The notes under the pieces were generated by a model. It searched no databases. It was given only the letters and a program-made list of their open reading frames with translations, and was not told the origin of the DNA. A DNA stretch of 64,000 nucleotides from Cyanobacteria bacterium OH_CBrB_359 (GTDB taxonomy: Bacteria > Cyanobacteriota > Vampirovibrionia > Gastranaerophilales > Gastranaerophilaceae): positions 620,001-684,000 of the forward strand of contig JAEZET010000004.1 of the NCBI GenBank assembly GCA_023433065.1, given 5' to 3'. The translations under genes and the position numbers were made by a program. Numbering within the stretch: position 1 is the stretch's first letter; every line of letters starts with the position of its first letter. This document shows positions 15,850-25,078 of this stretch, one piece after another.

Positions 15850-16388
15850 ATAAAATCTTTATAGAGTTTTGCCAGGTTAATGGCGGATTTTCTGCTAAAA
15901 ATCCATCCAAAATTGAAATTTACGGCAAATCTCATCATATTTATCCTCCAATTTTTTAAATTTTCGGTTGATTGCATCATTCTTTTAAAACGGCTGTTAG
16001 CTTGATTAAAAGTTAATGTTTCAATGGTTAAATATTCAATAGGAATATCTTCACATACACAAATCATTATTTTTTTAAAGCCTGACTTTTTAATTTTAGT
16101 TCTTAGGTAATCTTTTTGAATAAGCTCATTTTTTGTTAAATTTACCTTGATGAAAGAGTGGTATTTGCAATTTAAATCATGTTCTAAACTCGGGCGGTTA
16201 TCCCATTTCATTTTACCTCCGCCAAGCCATGCAAGGCATTCGGGGATTGTGTAGCTGTCTGATTTAAAATACCTTGGTACAAGAGATATTGTATTATCTC
16301 TATCAAGGAAAAGTTGATTGTGCAATGTATACCAGATTCCCGGGATTTCGGTTTGCGCCATTTCGCTGTAATATGTTAAAAATTTCAT
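15846..16388 (-). CDS. Hypothetical phage-type protein (180 aa), DUF1353-like pattern
   Basis: The segment 'ISLVPRYFKSDSYTIPECLA' followed by 'DNRPSLEHDLNCKYH' (about residues 34-78) resembles the 'VP.GF.TD..SIP..l......a.lvHDylY' pattern of DUF1353, a family common in phage genomes near lysis or tail genes. I am not certain of the match. The rest contains 'IPIEYLTIETLTFNQANSRF' and a C-terminal amphipathic stretch. It follows the two tail-like genes on the same strand after a terminator. Confidence 0.45.
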   Translation of the reverse strand: MKFLTYYSEMAQTEIPGIWYTLHNQLFLDRDNTISLVPRYFKSDSYTIPECLAWLGGGKMKWDNRPSLEHDLNCKYHSFIKVNLTKNELIQKDYLRTKIKKSGFKKIMICVCEDIPIEYLTIETLTFNQANSRFKRMMQSTENLKNWRINMMRFAVNFNFGWIFSRKSAINLAKLYKDFI

Positions 16389-16409
16389 ATAAAATTCCTT
16401 GTCTTTAAA

Positions 16410-16435
16410 ATCACTGCCTTATTTAAGGCAGTGAT
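16410..16435 (-). terminator. Perfect 12-bp hairpin after the tail-accessory gene
   Basis: ATCACTGCCTTA-TT-TAAGGCAGTGAT is a perfect stem, followed on the minus strand by TTTT. It lies 18 bases after the stop of 16454-16960. Confidence 0.75.
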
Positions 16436-16453
16436 AATTTTTACCGATTTTTA

Positions 16454-16960
16454 CTAGAGATGTTCCTGCTGATTCCAGATGGTTTGGAATTCTACATATA
16501 ATGATTTGAATTCGTCTTCAGGCAATTCTTGATTTTTAAACAAATTAGCTTCAAGATATTCTTCAATGGCTTCTACTTGAGAAAAATCAGGTTTAGGATA
16601 AAACGTCAAAATTCCATCAGGGAGTTTGTGCATGACTGATACAACATTAAACGCGCTGTTCATCGCTTCTGTTATGCTTGTGTATCCTTTAGGTTTTTTT
16701 CTTAAACAGCCGCAAGATAATTCAATAAAGTTTTTTTTAAATTCAGATTCTTTTTCAAGGAATTTTTTTTCGATATATTCTGTTGTAGCAGAAATATCAA
16801 TAACTTCACAATTTTTTAGTTCTTCATAGTCTTCTAAGAAGTATACAGCAGTTTCATTATCTTCTTGATCGTAAATAAAAACAGGCTTCATTCCTTGGTG
16901 AGCGACAACAAAATCAGCTCTTTGAGCACTTGTGTATGGTTTTTCTAATTTATAACTCAT
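16454..16960 (-). CDS. Hypothetical protein next to tail fibre, possible fibre accessory protein
   Basis: 168 aa, soluble and acidic. It opens with SYKLEKPYTSAQRADFVVAH, then 'PVFIYDQEDNETAVYFLEDY', a charged middle, and a C-terminal helical region (EAIEEYLEANLF, DEFKSLYVEFQTIWNQQ). It lies 12 bases after the fibre-like gene and shares its strand. Small genes directly after tail fibres are often chaperones or fibre-attached proteins, but I see no motif that proves this. Confidence 0.5.
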   Translation of the reverse strand: MSYKLEKPYTSAQRADFVVAHQGMKPVFIYDQEDNETAVYFLEDYEELKNCEVIDISATTEYIEKKFLEKESEFKKNFIELSCGCLRKKPKGYTSITEAMNSAFNVVSVMHKLPDGILTFYPKPDFSQVEAIEEYLEANLFKNQELPEDEFKSLYVEFQTIWNQQEHL

Positions 16961-16972
16961 ATTTGATTCTCC

Positions 16973-18190
16973 TTAATAACCGCTAGATTGCCAGTAGGTA
17001 TCTCTTGCTTCACTTCTTGTAGCATATAGAATGAAGTAATTTGGATATCTAGTAGATACCATTATATTTTCTGCCAAGCCAGTATATGCAGTTCCACGAC
17101 CTGTAGTTACCGTATAATCACTATATCTGTAACTTTTTAAAAGTGTTACTGTTTGACCGGCATTGTTGACTGCAGATGCATATCCGCCTTGTTCTATCCA
17201 ACCGTCAGACCAAAGACGATACCAGGAATTTCCATTTTTATATGATTCAACTACAGTTTTGAAATCGGCTCCGATTAGAAAGTCGCTTCTTTTTAAAATT
17301 TCTGTAGAATAAAATGGTTGTAAGTTAATAATATTTTTATTTATATCAGTTTGAAATTTTGCAATCGGGCAGGAAGGATATTCTACCCAACTATTAGACA
17401 AATATCTGTACCATTTATTAGCAGATGGTTTGTACCAGGTTCTAGTTGTTGATGGGCTAGGAGTAGATTCTTGTATGAAAATCGAGTCAGAGTTGCTTTT
17501 ATAGATTTGATTTGTTGCTTCGGAAGATGCAAACAAAATATAAGAAGCATTTGCTGTGTCTTGAGTTTCGCTTCTGTCTTCGGTTATTATAAGGTCTGAA
17601 TTTTTCAAGCTGCCATTTTCATTTCTACCGTTTGGAATTAAAGCTTTCAATCCGCTTTTAACGGTTATAACCGTTCCTTGAGAGGTGGCAATTCCATTTG
17701 GACTTGCTATTACACAGTTTGTAATTTTATTTAAAAATGTTGAATCCACATAAATTTTATTTACCAGATCTTGAGAATTGGCAGGTATAATGTGGCATAT
17801 CCCTCCGGTTGTATATTCTCCGTTTCCTGATGAATTATCGAGGCTAAAGGAGTCAGCAGATAATTTTGTTATTTCCCACATCCCGTTTGCGGCGGTGTTT
17901 CCTGTAACTTCATCTATATAGACTTTTTCACCTGTTGAGCGTCCATGCCCAACTGCTGTTATTACAATGGGGGTGGCGTTTGTTGCACCTGTTATTGGTA
18001 CTGTTCGGTAACTTTGAGGGTTAGCAAAGTTAACGCTTCCATCTTTTTTTATTATGCTATCATTAACATTTTCAATACTTACAGTATTAGAGTTGATAAT
18101 ATCAGAGCAAGCATTAAAATTAGCATTAACTTCACCCGCTTTGGCTTTTGTGCCGGGGACGAATGTATACGGCACTACAAATTCTGACAT
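16973..18190 (-). CDS. Phage tail-fibre-like protein
   Basis: 405 aa. It opens with 'YTFVPGTKAKAGEVNANFNA', a common N-terminus of tail-fibre and tail-tip proteins in gut phages, then an 'SIENVNDSIIKKDGSVNFAN' joining segment. A repeat-rich middle follows, and the C-terminal half contains 'WYRLWSDGWIEQGG' (about residue 325), a hallmark of phage receptor-binding fibres, ending 'YWQSSGY'. It is probably trimeric and binds a cell-surface glycan. RBS and ATG are clear. No capsid, terminase or tail-tube genes are present nearby. Confidence 0.75.
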   Translation of the reverse strand: MSEFVVPYTFVPGTKAKAGEVNANFNACSDIINSNTVSIENVNDSIIKKDGSVNFANPQSYRTVPITGATNATPIVITAVGHGRSTGEKVYIDEVTGNTAANGMWEITKLSADSFSLDNSSGNGEYTTGGICHIIPANSQDLVNKIYVDSTFLNKITNCVIASPNGIATSQGTVITVKSGLKALIPNGRNENGSLKNSDLIITEDRSETQDTANASYILFASSEATNQIYKSNSDSIFIQESTPSPSTTRTWYKPSANKWYRYLSNSWVEYPSCPIAKFQTDINKNIINLQPFYSTEILKRSDFLIGADFKTVVESYKNGNSWYRLWSDGWIEQGGYASAVNNAGQTVTLLKSYRYSDYTVTTGRGTAYTGLAENIMVSTRYPNYFILYATRSEARDTYWQSSGY

Positions 18191-18252
18191 GGTTTTTTCC
18201 TTTCTTTCTTATGTTAAGTAAGCTTACATAGTTAATTTAAAGGAATAAATTT

Positions 18253-19023
18253 TTAGAAATTTAAAAAAGAAGGCGGTTTTGCTAAGATATCAAAATCGAT
18301 TTTAATAGAGAGCATTTGCCAGTAGTAAAGCCAGTTTTTACAAGATAAAAAATCCTCGTCTATGTTTTTATAATGCCAGTTTGCAATAACATTTTCCTGA
18401 GCGAGAGTATCCATTACATCTTCAAATCTTATCCTGATTTCATTTGGAGCTAAAAAAGAATAATCTTTTTTTATGCATTTTAAGATTTTTTTTATCTGTA
18501 TTATTGAAGTTTCGGGCTTTTTATATTTGTAAAATGTCAAAAAATAACCAATGTCTTTATGCCAAGGTTTTTTGTGGGGGTTATAGTTCAATATTTTTGA
18601 TGGAATTTTTATTTTTCTTCTATCATTAAAATAAAAATTATTAAAACAAATTATAAAGTTAAATTTTTTATATTCTGTGACGCTTATTATATTTGTCTTC
18701 TTTAGACTTAAAAGAGATTTTCTAATTATTTCTCTTACATTATTTTTGTAACCGCTTGCTTTTGAGGAAATTTGTTTGATTTTTTTTATACCTCTATAAC
18801 TTAAAATTTCATCTGTATTAGTATAAATAAATCCATCATTTTTGCATTTTAAGAATATATGAATAATGATAAGCAATACGTCAAAATCTATATGGCTGAA
18901 GATTTTATTTAGCTTTTCCAGTACTAAAACAGAGTCAATACTATCAATATTATTCTCTGAGGATTTAATAACCTTTAGATTAAAGTTTGGCAACTCAAAA
19001 AAGCCCGATTGTAAATTATTCAT
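18253..19023 (-). CDS. Hypothetical protein, possibly Rep/winged-helix type (256 aa)
   Basis: I cannot place it firmly. 'DEILSYRGIKKIKQISSKAS' followed by 'REIIRKSLLSLKKTNIISV' (about residues 66-110) has the layout of a winged helix as seen in plasmid and phage replication initiators. The C-terminal half has 'IQIKKILKCIKKDYSFLAPN', 'FEDVMDTLAQENVIANWHYK' and 'WLYYWQMLSIKIDFD'. It is very rich in Lys, Ile and Asn, and it is the first gene of the minus-strand phage-like module. Confidence 0.4.
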   Translation of the reverse strand: MNNLQSGFFELPNFNLKVIKSSENNIDSIDSVLVLEKLNKIFSHIDFDVLLIIIHIFLKCKNDGFIYTNTDEILSYRGIKKIKQISSKASGYKNNVREIIRKSLLSLKKTNIISVTEYKKFNFIICFNNFYFNDRRKIKIPSKILNYNPHKKPWHKDIGYFLTFYKYKKPETSIIQIKKILKCIKKDYSFLAPNEIRIRFEDVMDTLAQENVIANWHYKNIDEDFLSCKNWLYYWQMLSIKIDFDILAKPPSFLNF

Positions 19024-19203
19024 AGGGATTTTCCTTATATTAAAATTTAGCCTGAAGCTTTATTCAGACACTTTGATACATATACTTCGCAAAAATTGTG
19101 CTACTCCTTGCGGACAAAAAAGCTATCTGGAGCAATTCACGCAAGAGATGTTTCCACCATAATAATTATAAACCATGAATGGTTAGATTATAATATTTTT
19201 AAA

Positions 19204-20208
19204 TTATTTATTACAAATAATGTCTTTTTTAAGATTGTAAATATGTTCTACTAAAGACATAACAATTTTAGGGTAAAGTGAAGTCATACAGGGTGTATAA
19301 ATTTCATTTTTATTAAGTTTAGGACATTTTAATAAATTGCAACCTATACATTCAATATCAGAATTTATTGAGTATCCGTTTTTTCCATATGGACCGCAAG
19401 CAACAGCAGCGGTTGACCCCATAATTCCCAGAGTTTTTATACCAAGAGCTGAAGCTATATGTAAGGGACCTGAATCTCCGGATATAAATATATCAGCCAT
19501 TGAAAACAGGCAAGCACTTTCTTCCAGTGTTAGTTCGCCGGACATTAGAACCGAATTGTTAATTTGCATTGATAGTTTTTTATGTGACTTTTGTTCTCCT
19601 TTTGAACCAGCAATAAAAATCGTGCCTTTAAATTCCGAAATTAATTTATTAGAAAGCTCAATCCAATACTTATCAGGCCATATTCTTCCCTGTCTGTAAT
19701 TATCATGTTCTCCGCCCGGGCTTATTATAAAATATGGTTTTGGATATTTTTCAACCATTTCATTAATCTTTTTTAATGAGTTTTTATCAAGATATAATTT
19801 TATATTTTCAGGTTTTTCTATGTCGTTAAAAAATTCTTTAGCACTGTTAAAAAAAGCATCAACGGCATGTACCCTGTTTTTGTTTCTTCTTAAAAGTTTT
19901 TTGGGGTTAATGATTAAAGAAATAAAATTGTTCCTTAGAGAGTTTGTCAGGTTAATAACAATATCAAATTTTTCTTTTCTTAATTCAAAACCTAATTTCA
20001 GAAGATAAGGCAAGTTATTTTTTTGCTTCATGCTAAATGTATAAACTTTTTTCAGGTTTATATCATCTTCAATTAATGGTGAAATTAATTCAGAAGTTAA
20101 AAATGAAATTTCATATTCCGGATATTTTTGTTTTATAGACTGCTGAATCACAGTTGAATGAACAACATCACCTATAGCTCCGAGCCTTATTATAAGGATT
20201 TTTTTCAA
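19204..20208 (-). CDS. Glycosyltransferase family 9 (ADP-heptose:LPS heptosyltransferase type)
   Basis: 334 aa. N-terminal 'IIRLGAIGDVVHSTVIQQSI' is the GT9 acceptor-side signature, and 'FISGDSGPLHIASALGIKTL' (about 240-260) the donor-side signature. A C-terminal Cys cluster (CIGCNLLKCPKLNK..CM) is typical of WaaF/WaaC-like enzymes. It should add heptose to the LPS inner core, consistent with gmhA, lpxK and a second GT9 in this window. It is separated by 66 bp from the efflux operon upstream on the same strand. Confidence 0.88.
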   Translation of the reverse strand: MKKILIIRLGAIGDVVHSTVIQQSIKQKYPEYEISFLTSELISPLIEDDINLKKVYTFSMKQKNNLPYLLKLGFELRKEKFDIVINLTNSLRNNFISLIINPKKLLRRNKNRVHAVDAFFNSAKEFFNDIEKPENIKLYLDKNSLKKINEMVEKYPKPYFIISPGGEHDNYRQGRIWPDKYWIELSNKLISEFKGTIFIAGSKGEQKSHKKLSMQINNSVLMSGELTLEESACLFSMADIFISGDSGPLHIASALGIKTLGIMGSTAAVACGPYGKNGYSINSDIECIGCNLLKCPKLNKNEIYTPCMTSLYPKIVMSLVEHIYNLKKDIICNK

Positions 20209-20274
20209 AGTTCCTCAACATTTTTATAATTTTAATACAACACTTACTAATTAAATGTAGCATAAAACTATAGT

Positions 20275-21393
20275 TTAATCCAAGTTTTTATTAAACATCC
20301 AACTGGAAATAGTAAATGCAATTACGGCTATTATCATAAGCGGAATTAAATTAAGAACAACATCGTTGAATGTCATTGCTTTAAGGAAAAGTCCTTTTGT
20401 TATTATTAGATAAAATCTTATAGGGTCTAAATAAGTCAGGTATTGGAAGATTAATGGCATATCTTCAATCGGTGAAACATAACCCGATAAAAGAATTGCA
20501 GGCATTTGAAAAGTAAAAGCTCCCAATATAGCCTGTTGTTGTGTTTTACATATTGATGAAATAAATAAACCGATTCCTAAAATAGATAGCAAAAATATAA
20601 TCGTTGATCCATAAAAAATTAATAATGAACCTGTAAAATGTATTTTGAAAACAACTACAATTAAAAACAGCATAAAGCTTGTTATTAAAAGAGAAAATAT
20701 TAAAGGAGGCGTGGTTTTTCCTATTAAAATTTCAAATGAATTTAAAGGAGATACCAAAAGCTGGTCAAAAGTGCCCATTTCTCTCTCTCTTGCAATAGAT
20801 AAGGATGTTAATAAAAGCGCAACTACAGACGACAAGATTGCTATAAGTGAAATAACCGTATACCATATAAATTTTAGATTTGGATTAAACCAGTTTCGAA
20901 CCTCTATATTAATTTGAGGCGTGGAAATAAATCTTTTTGGAAAATTTTCTCGTTCAAAGGTTGAAATAATTTGCGCCGCATAACCATTCGTAATAGCTGC
21001 AACGTTAGTTTGCCTGCCATCTAATATTATTTGAACAGTAGTCGGTTTTGAGCTTAAAAGATTTTTTGCAAAGTCTGATTCCAAACTCATGGCAATTTCG
21101 ATTTTTTGAGTTTCGATTAAATCCCTTATTTTTTTTTCATTTTGAACGAGTATAACACTATCGAACCATATAGAATTTTCAAACTTTTTAATTAATTCTC
21201 TTGATTGAATAGTCTGACTCTTGTCAAGAACTGCCATATGAATATTTTTAACTTCCATAGTTGCGGCATGAGCAAATATAATCAACTGTAATAATGGTGG
21301 CAAAAGAACAAGTGTACGGCTTCTGGGGTCGCGCCAGATTGAATAAAATTCTTTTTTAATTAAAGATACGATTCTGCCTATCATTTTATTCAA
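20275..21393 (-). CDS. ABC-2 type efflux permease (YbhR/YbhS-like), second copy
   Basis: 372 aa with one N-terminal membrane helix, a periplasmic domain (about residues 45-170) and five C-terminal helices. 'SIAREREMGTFDQLLVSPL' (near 205-223) is the conserved coupling motif of this permease family, and 'FTFQMPAILLSGYVSPIEDM' is also typical. It overlaps its partner permease by 8 bases. Together with the double ATPase, HlyD and TolC-type genes upstream it should form a tripartite efflux pump. It is the last gene of the operon. Confidence 0.88.
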   Translation of the reverse strand: MNKMIGRIVSLIKKEFYSIWRDPRSRTLVLLPPLLQLIIFAHAATMEVKNIHMAVLDKSQTIQSRELIKKFENSIWFDSVILVQNEKKIRDLIETQKIEIAMSLESDFAKNLLSSKPTTVQIILDGRQTNVAAITNGYAAQIISTFERENFPKRFISTPQINIEVRNWFNPNLKFIWYTVISLIAILSSVVALLLTSLSIAREREMGTFDQLLVSPLNSFEILIGKTTPPLIFSLLITSFMLFLIVVVFKIHFTGSLLIFYGSTIIFLLSILGIGLFISSICKTQQQAILGAFTFQMPAILLSGYVSPIEDMPLIFQYLTYLDPIRFYLIITKGLFLKAMTFNDVVLNLIPLMIIAVIAFTISSWMFNKNLD

Positions 21394-22495
21394 GCCTCAC
21401 TTTTGTTTTGGAATATACAATGCAGAACAAAATCATCCCGATTAAAAGCATTATAAGACTGTTGGGTATAACTATTCCTTTTATTGTTCCCGCCATAAAT
21501 TCGCTCTGTATGCATGGAACAAAATATCTTGCCGGTATAATTGCAGTGAATGGGCGAATAAAATCAGACATAGAGTTTATTGGATAAATAAGTCCGGATA
21601 ACATTAATGAAGGTAAAAAACCCCCAACCAGTGCTGCCTGACTTGCAGTAAACTGGTTTTTGAAAATACTTGAGATACTAAGACCTTGCCCAAGTGAAGT
21701 GAATAAAAACACTGCGGCTTCAATCATTAAAATGCTGTAGTGTCCTTTGAAAGGGATTTTAAAAATAACTATGCACATAAACAAGTTAAAGACCATTGAA
21801 AACATTCCTAAAATAAAATAAGAAGCATATTTCGCAAGCACAATATCCATTTTTTTTGCTTGAGTGGAAATTAAGGTTTCCATTGTTCCCCTTTCCCATT
21901 CTCTTGCAATAACAAGAGCGGTCAAAAGCATCCCTATCAAAGTCATGGTAATAGCTAAAGACCCTGGCAGTATAAAATAATGGCTATTTATATCCTGATT
22001 ATACCAATATCTTGATTGAATACTTAAAAGACTCGGAGAAACTTCATACTTATATTTACTTTGATATCTTAGCCAGTTATCAATTATTGTGATAGGGTAC
22101 AGTTGCGCATAATTTGCGAGGTTAACTTCTGAACCGTCCGTTATAACTTGAATAGATGCCGTTTGTTTTTTATCAAGTTTTTTACTAAAGTCATTTGGTA
22201 TTACAACGATGCCTCTTAGTTTTGTTCTTGTCAAATCGTTGTACATTTTTTCTTCATTTTGATACACAATCGATTGTATGAATTTGTTGTTTTTAAATGA
22301 ACCCACAAGACTGCTTACTTGCTGAGGATCATCATCCACCTTTATACCCATTGTCAATTTTAAGGTATCAAGATTAATTCCATACATATAAATCAAAAGC
22401 AAAATCACAGGTAAAACAAAAGCTATCAGAATACTGCTAGGGTCTCTGACAATCTGGTAAAATTCTTTTGTAATCAGCGCTTTAATGATTCTCAT
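21386..22495 (-). CDS. ABC-2 type efflux permease (YbhR/YbhS-like), first copy
   Basis: 369 aa, same architecture as the next gene. 'VIAREWERGTMETLISTQAK' is the coupling motif and 'LPSLMLSGLIYPINSMSDFI' the late conserved loop. The periplasmic domain has 'VVIPNDFSKKLDKKQTASIQ' followed by 'TDGSEVNLA', common in this family. Its ATG overlaps the ATPase stop by four bases, so the transporter half-units are made together. Confidence 0.88.
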   Translation of the reverse strand: MRIIKALITKEFYQIVRDPSSILIAFVLPVILLLIYMYGINLDTLKLTMGIKVDDDPQQVSSLVGSFKNNKFIQSIVYQNEEKMYNDLTRTKLRGIVVIPNDFSKKLDKKQTASIQVITDGSEVNLANYAQLYPITIIDNWLRYQSKYKYEVSPSLLSIQSRYWYNQDINSHYFILPGSLAITMTLIGMLLTALVIAREWERGTMETLISTQAKKMDIVLAKYASYFILGMFSMVFNLFMCIVIFKIPFKGHYSILMIEAAVFLFTSLGQGLSISSIFKNQFTASQAALVGGFLPSLMLSGLIYPINSMSDFIRPFTAIIPARYFVPCIQSEFMAGTIKGIVIPNSLIMLLIGMILFCIVYSKTKVRLE

Positions 22496-24213
22496 TCATC
22501 GCCTCTTTGTTCATCATATTTTTCAATCAGCTTGATAAAAGCTTCTTCCATGGTTGCATTCTCTGATACCATAGCTTTAAGCTCAGTGGGTGTTCCGGTG
22601 GCAATAGCTTCGCCTCTATAAAATAGGCTTATTCGGTCACAGTATTCGGCTTCATCCATAAAATGAGTTGTTACCATAATAGTTGCACCTTTTTCTGCGA
22701 GAGAGTTAATATTATTCCAAAAATCTCTTCTTGTGATAGGGTCAACGCCAGAGGTGGGTTCATCTAAAAACAGAACCGGTGGGTTATGCATGATAGCGCA
22801 GGTTAAAGCAAGTCTTTGTTTATATCCTAGCGGAAGTTCGTATGCATTATGCTCAAGATACTTGCCAAAGTTAAACATCTCTATCATTTCATCAATTTTT
22901 TCTTTTTGGTTTTTGCCTTTGATATTATAAATACCAGAAAAAAACATTAAATTTTGAAAAACGCTTAATCTTTCGTACAGAGAAAATTTTTGCGCCATAT
23001 AACCAAGATAAGATCTTGCCTTAGAAGGATTAATACGAATGTCCTGTCCCATTATTTTGGCAGTTCCTGAAGTAGGGCTGGTAAGCCCGCACATCATTTT
23101 AAAGCAAGTTGATTTACCTGCTCCGTTTGGTCCCAAAAGTCCGAATATTTCACCTTTAGGTATCTGAAAAGTATTATTTTTAACTGCATAAAAATCCCCG
23201 TATTTTTTTACTAAATCCATAGCTTCAATTACGAACTCAGAACCGTTTTCTTGGATTACAAAGTTTTTGGCAAAAGCCGATTCTCCCTTTGGGCAGCCTC
23301 CGAGGATATCAATTACCGCATCTTCGAAACGAGGTTCAGTAGCTTGAAGAGCCGGGTTATTTTCGATGTGGTATTCTTTGTTAAAATCTGCATCGTAAAC
23401 AATTCTTACATAGTCTCCCTGAATAACAGCATCCGTAATATTTTTGCCTGTTTTTATAATGTTTTTTAAAAGTGTTCGGTTATTTCCGTTAGGGTTTTGG
23501 GTTAAAAAAACTCTTCCAACCATTTTTTTAGTTAAGTCATACGGAATTCCTTTGTATAGTAATTTTCCTTCATTAAGTAAAATACAAGAGTCAAAACTTT
23601 GTGCCTCGTCAAGATAAGATGTTGACCAGATTACGCTTATTCCTTCTGCTGCAAGCGCTCTTACCATTTTCATAAGTTCTCTTCTGGAAATAGGGTCGAC
23701 TCCGACAGTAGGCTCATCTAAGAGCAAAAGTTCAGGTGTACCTATTAGAGAACAGGCAAGTCCCAGCTTTTGTTTCATTCCTCCCGACAACCTGCCTGCA
23801 AGCCTGGTTTTGAAGTGTTTCAAATCTGTAAAATCCAACAACTTCTTGAATGTTTCTTCCTTTAAGTTTTTATCAAGACCCCTTAATTCAGAATGTAATA
23901 TCAAATTTTCCATCACGGATAAATCTTCATATAAACCAAATTTCTGTGGCATATAGCCGATTTTAGTATTAATTAAATTTTTATCTTTCTCAGGGCTTAA
24001 TTTTAAGGTAGAAATACTGCCTTTATTAGGTAATAAAAGTCCAATCATCATACGTATTAGGGTAGTTTTGCCTGCTCCGTCAGGCCCGACTATTCCTGTG
24101 ATTTCACCTTTTTGAATATTAATATTTATATCTTCAAGAGCATCCGTAGTCGAATCACTAAAACGTTTGTATAGATTTTTAATTTCTACACAATTAGTCG
24201 ACATAGTTTTCAA
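22492..24213 (-). CDS. Tandem ABC ATPase of an efflux pump (YbhF-like)
   Basis: 573 aa holding two nucleotide-binding domains. Domain 1: Walker A 'GPDGAGKTTL' (about 43-52), signature 'LSGGMKQKLGLAC', Walker B 'LLLLDEPTVGVDP'. Domain 2: 'GPNGAGKSTC' (about 364), a degenerate signature 'LPLGYKQRLALTC' and Walker B 'VLFLDEPTSGVDP'. The degenerate second signature is usual in YbhF-type proteins. It energises the two permeases downstream. The start overlaps the HlyD-type gene by 20 bases. Confidence 0.92.
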   Translation of the reverse strand: MKTMSTNCVEIKNLYKRFSDSTTDALEDININIQKGEITGIVGPDGAGKTTLIRMMIGLLLPNKGSISTLKLSPEKDKNLINTKIGYMPQKFGLYEDLSVMENLILHSELRGLDKNLKEETFKKLLDFTDLKHFKTRLAGRLSGGMKQKLGLACSLIGTPELLLLDEPTVGVDPISRRELMKMVRALAAEGISVIWSTSYLDEAQSFDSCILLNEGKLLYKGIPYDLTKKMVGRVFLTQNPNGNNRTLLKNIIKTGKNITDAVIQGDYVRIVYDADFNKEYHIENNPALQATEPRFEDAVIDILGGCPKGESAFAKNFVIQENGSEFVIEAMDLVKKYGDFYAVKNNTFQIPKGEIFGLLGPNGAGKSTCFKMMCGLTSPTSGTAKIMGQDIRINPSKARSYLGYMAQKFSLYERLSVFQNLMFFSGIYNIKGKNQKEKIDEMIEMFNFGKYLEHNAYELPLGYKQRLALTCAIMHNPPVLFLDEPTSGVDPITRRDFWNNINSLAEKGATIMVTTHFMDEAEYCDRISLFYRGEAIATGTPTELKAMVSENATMEEAFIKLIEKYDEQRGDE

Positions 24214-25078
24214 CTTTCTCTCTTACTTCTTTGGATGTCAGGTCTAATTTAACTGTAACAGGCATTCCCTGCCTTAAGTACTCATCTGTTTCATAGACAT
24301 AGACCCTGATACGATAAACCAAGTCTGTTCTGAGTTCTGTTGTTTCGACTGTTTTTGGGGTAAATTCTGCAACGGGAGAAATATATCCGACCCAACCGGT
24401 ATATTCTCTTTTTTTGCCTGTTTGAGGATTAATAGTGTCAGTATAGACATTTGCTTTCATCCCGTATTTAACGTTTGCGAGATTCACTTCGGGGATATAA
24501 GCTCTAATCCAAACCGGTTTGTCTTTAGCTATCGTATAGATGGGTTGAGAAGGAAGCACAACAGCTCCGGGTTCTTGAACTCTTGTCATAACAGTCCCGT
24601 CACTTGGCGCATAAATTTTAGTATCATTAAGATTTGCTTTTGAAAACTTTGCAGCGGCTATAGAAGCTTTGAGCGCTGCTTGTGATTCATCTTTATTATT
24701 AAAAATTCTGTCACATTCTTGTTTTGATGTAGTATTGTCACCACATAGCGGTAAATGTCTTTGGTAAAGGGATAAAGCATTTGCCGCAACAGCTTTATTT
24801 CTTTCAACATCGGCAATACTTTTGTCATAATTTGCGCTGTATGTTGAATCATCCAAATATGCCATCAATTGACCTTTTTTAACCTTATCACCTTCTTCGA
24901 AGAGCATTTTTTTAATTTTACCTTCAACTCTAAATCCAAGGTCCACCTGTCTTATTTCTATATTTCCGTATAAGGTCAAGTTGTCTTCGTCATTATCCAT
25001 ATTTTTATAGTGAACATATACAAGACTAATTATGCATATTAAAATTACTGCGATAAATATTCTATGGTGATTTTTCAT
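24194..25078 (-). CDS. HlyD-family membrane fusion protein (YbhG-like)
   Basis: 294 aa. One N-terminal membrane anchor (IFIAVILICIISLVYVHY) is followed by a lipoyl/barrel-sandwich half 'GFRVEGKIKKMLFEEGDKVK', a short helical hairpin, 'NLNDTKIYAPSDGTVMTRVQ', and a beta-barrel domain. It bridges the inner-membrane ABC unit and the TolC-type channel. It starts immediately after the channel gene, with no gap. Confidence 0.9.
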   Translation of the reverse strand: MKNHHRIFIAVILICIISLVYVHYKNMDNDEDNLTLYGNIEIRQVDLGFRVEGKIKKMLFEEGDKVKKGQLMAYLDDSTYSANYDKSIADVERNKAVAANALSLYQRHLPLCGDNTTSKQECDRIFNNKDESQAALKASIAAAKFSKANLNDTKIYAPSDGTVMTRVQEPGAVVLPSQPIYTIAKDKPVWIRAYIPEVNLANVKYGMKANVYTDTINPQTGKKREYTGWVGYISPVAEFTPKTVETTELRTDLVYRIRVYVYETDEYLRQGMPVTVKLDLTSKEVREKVENYVD

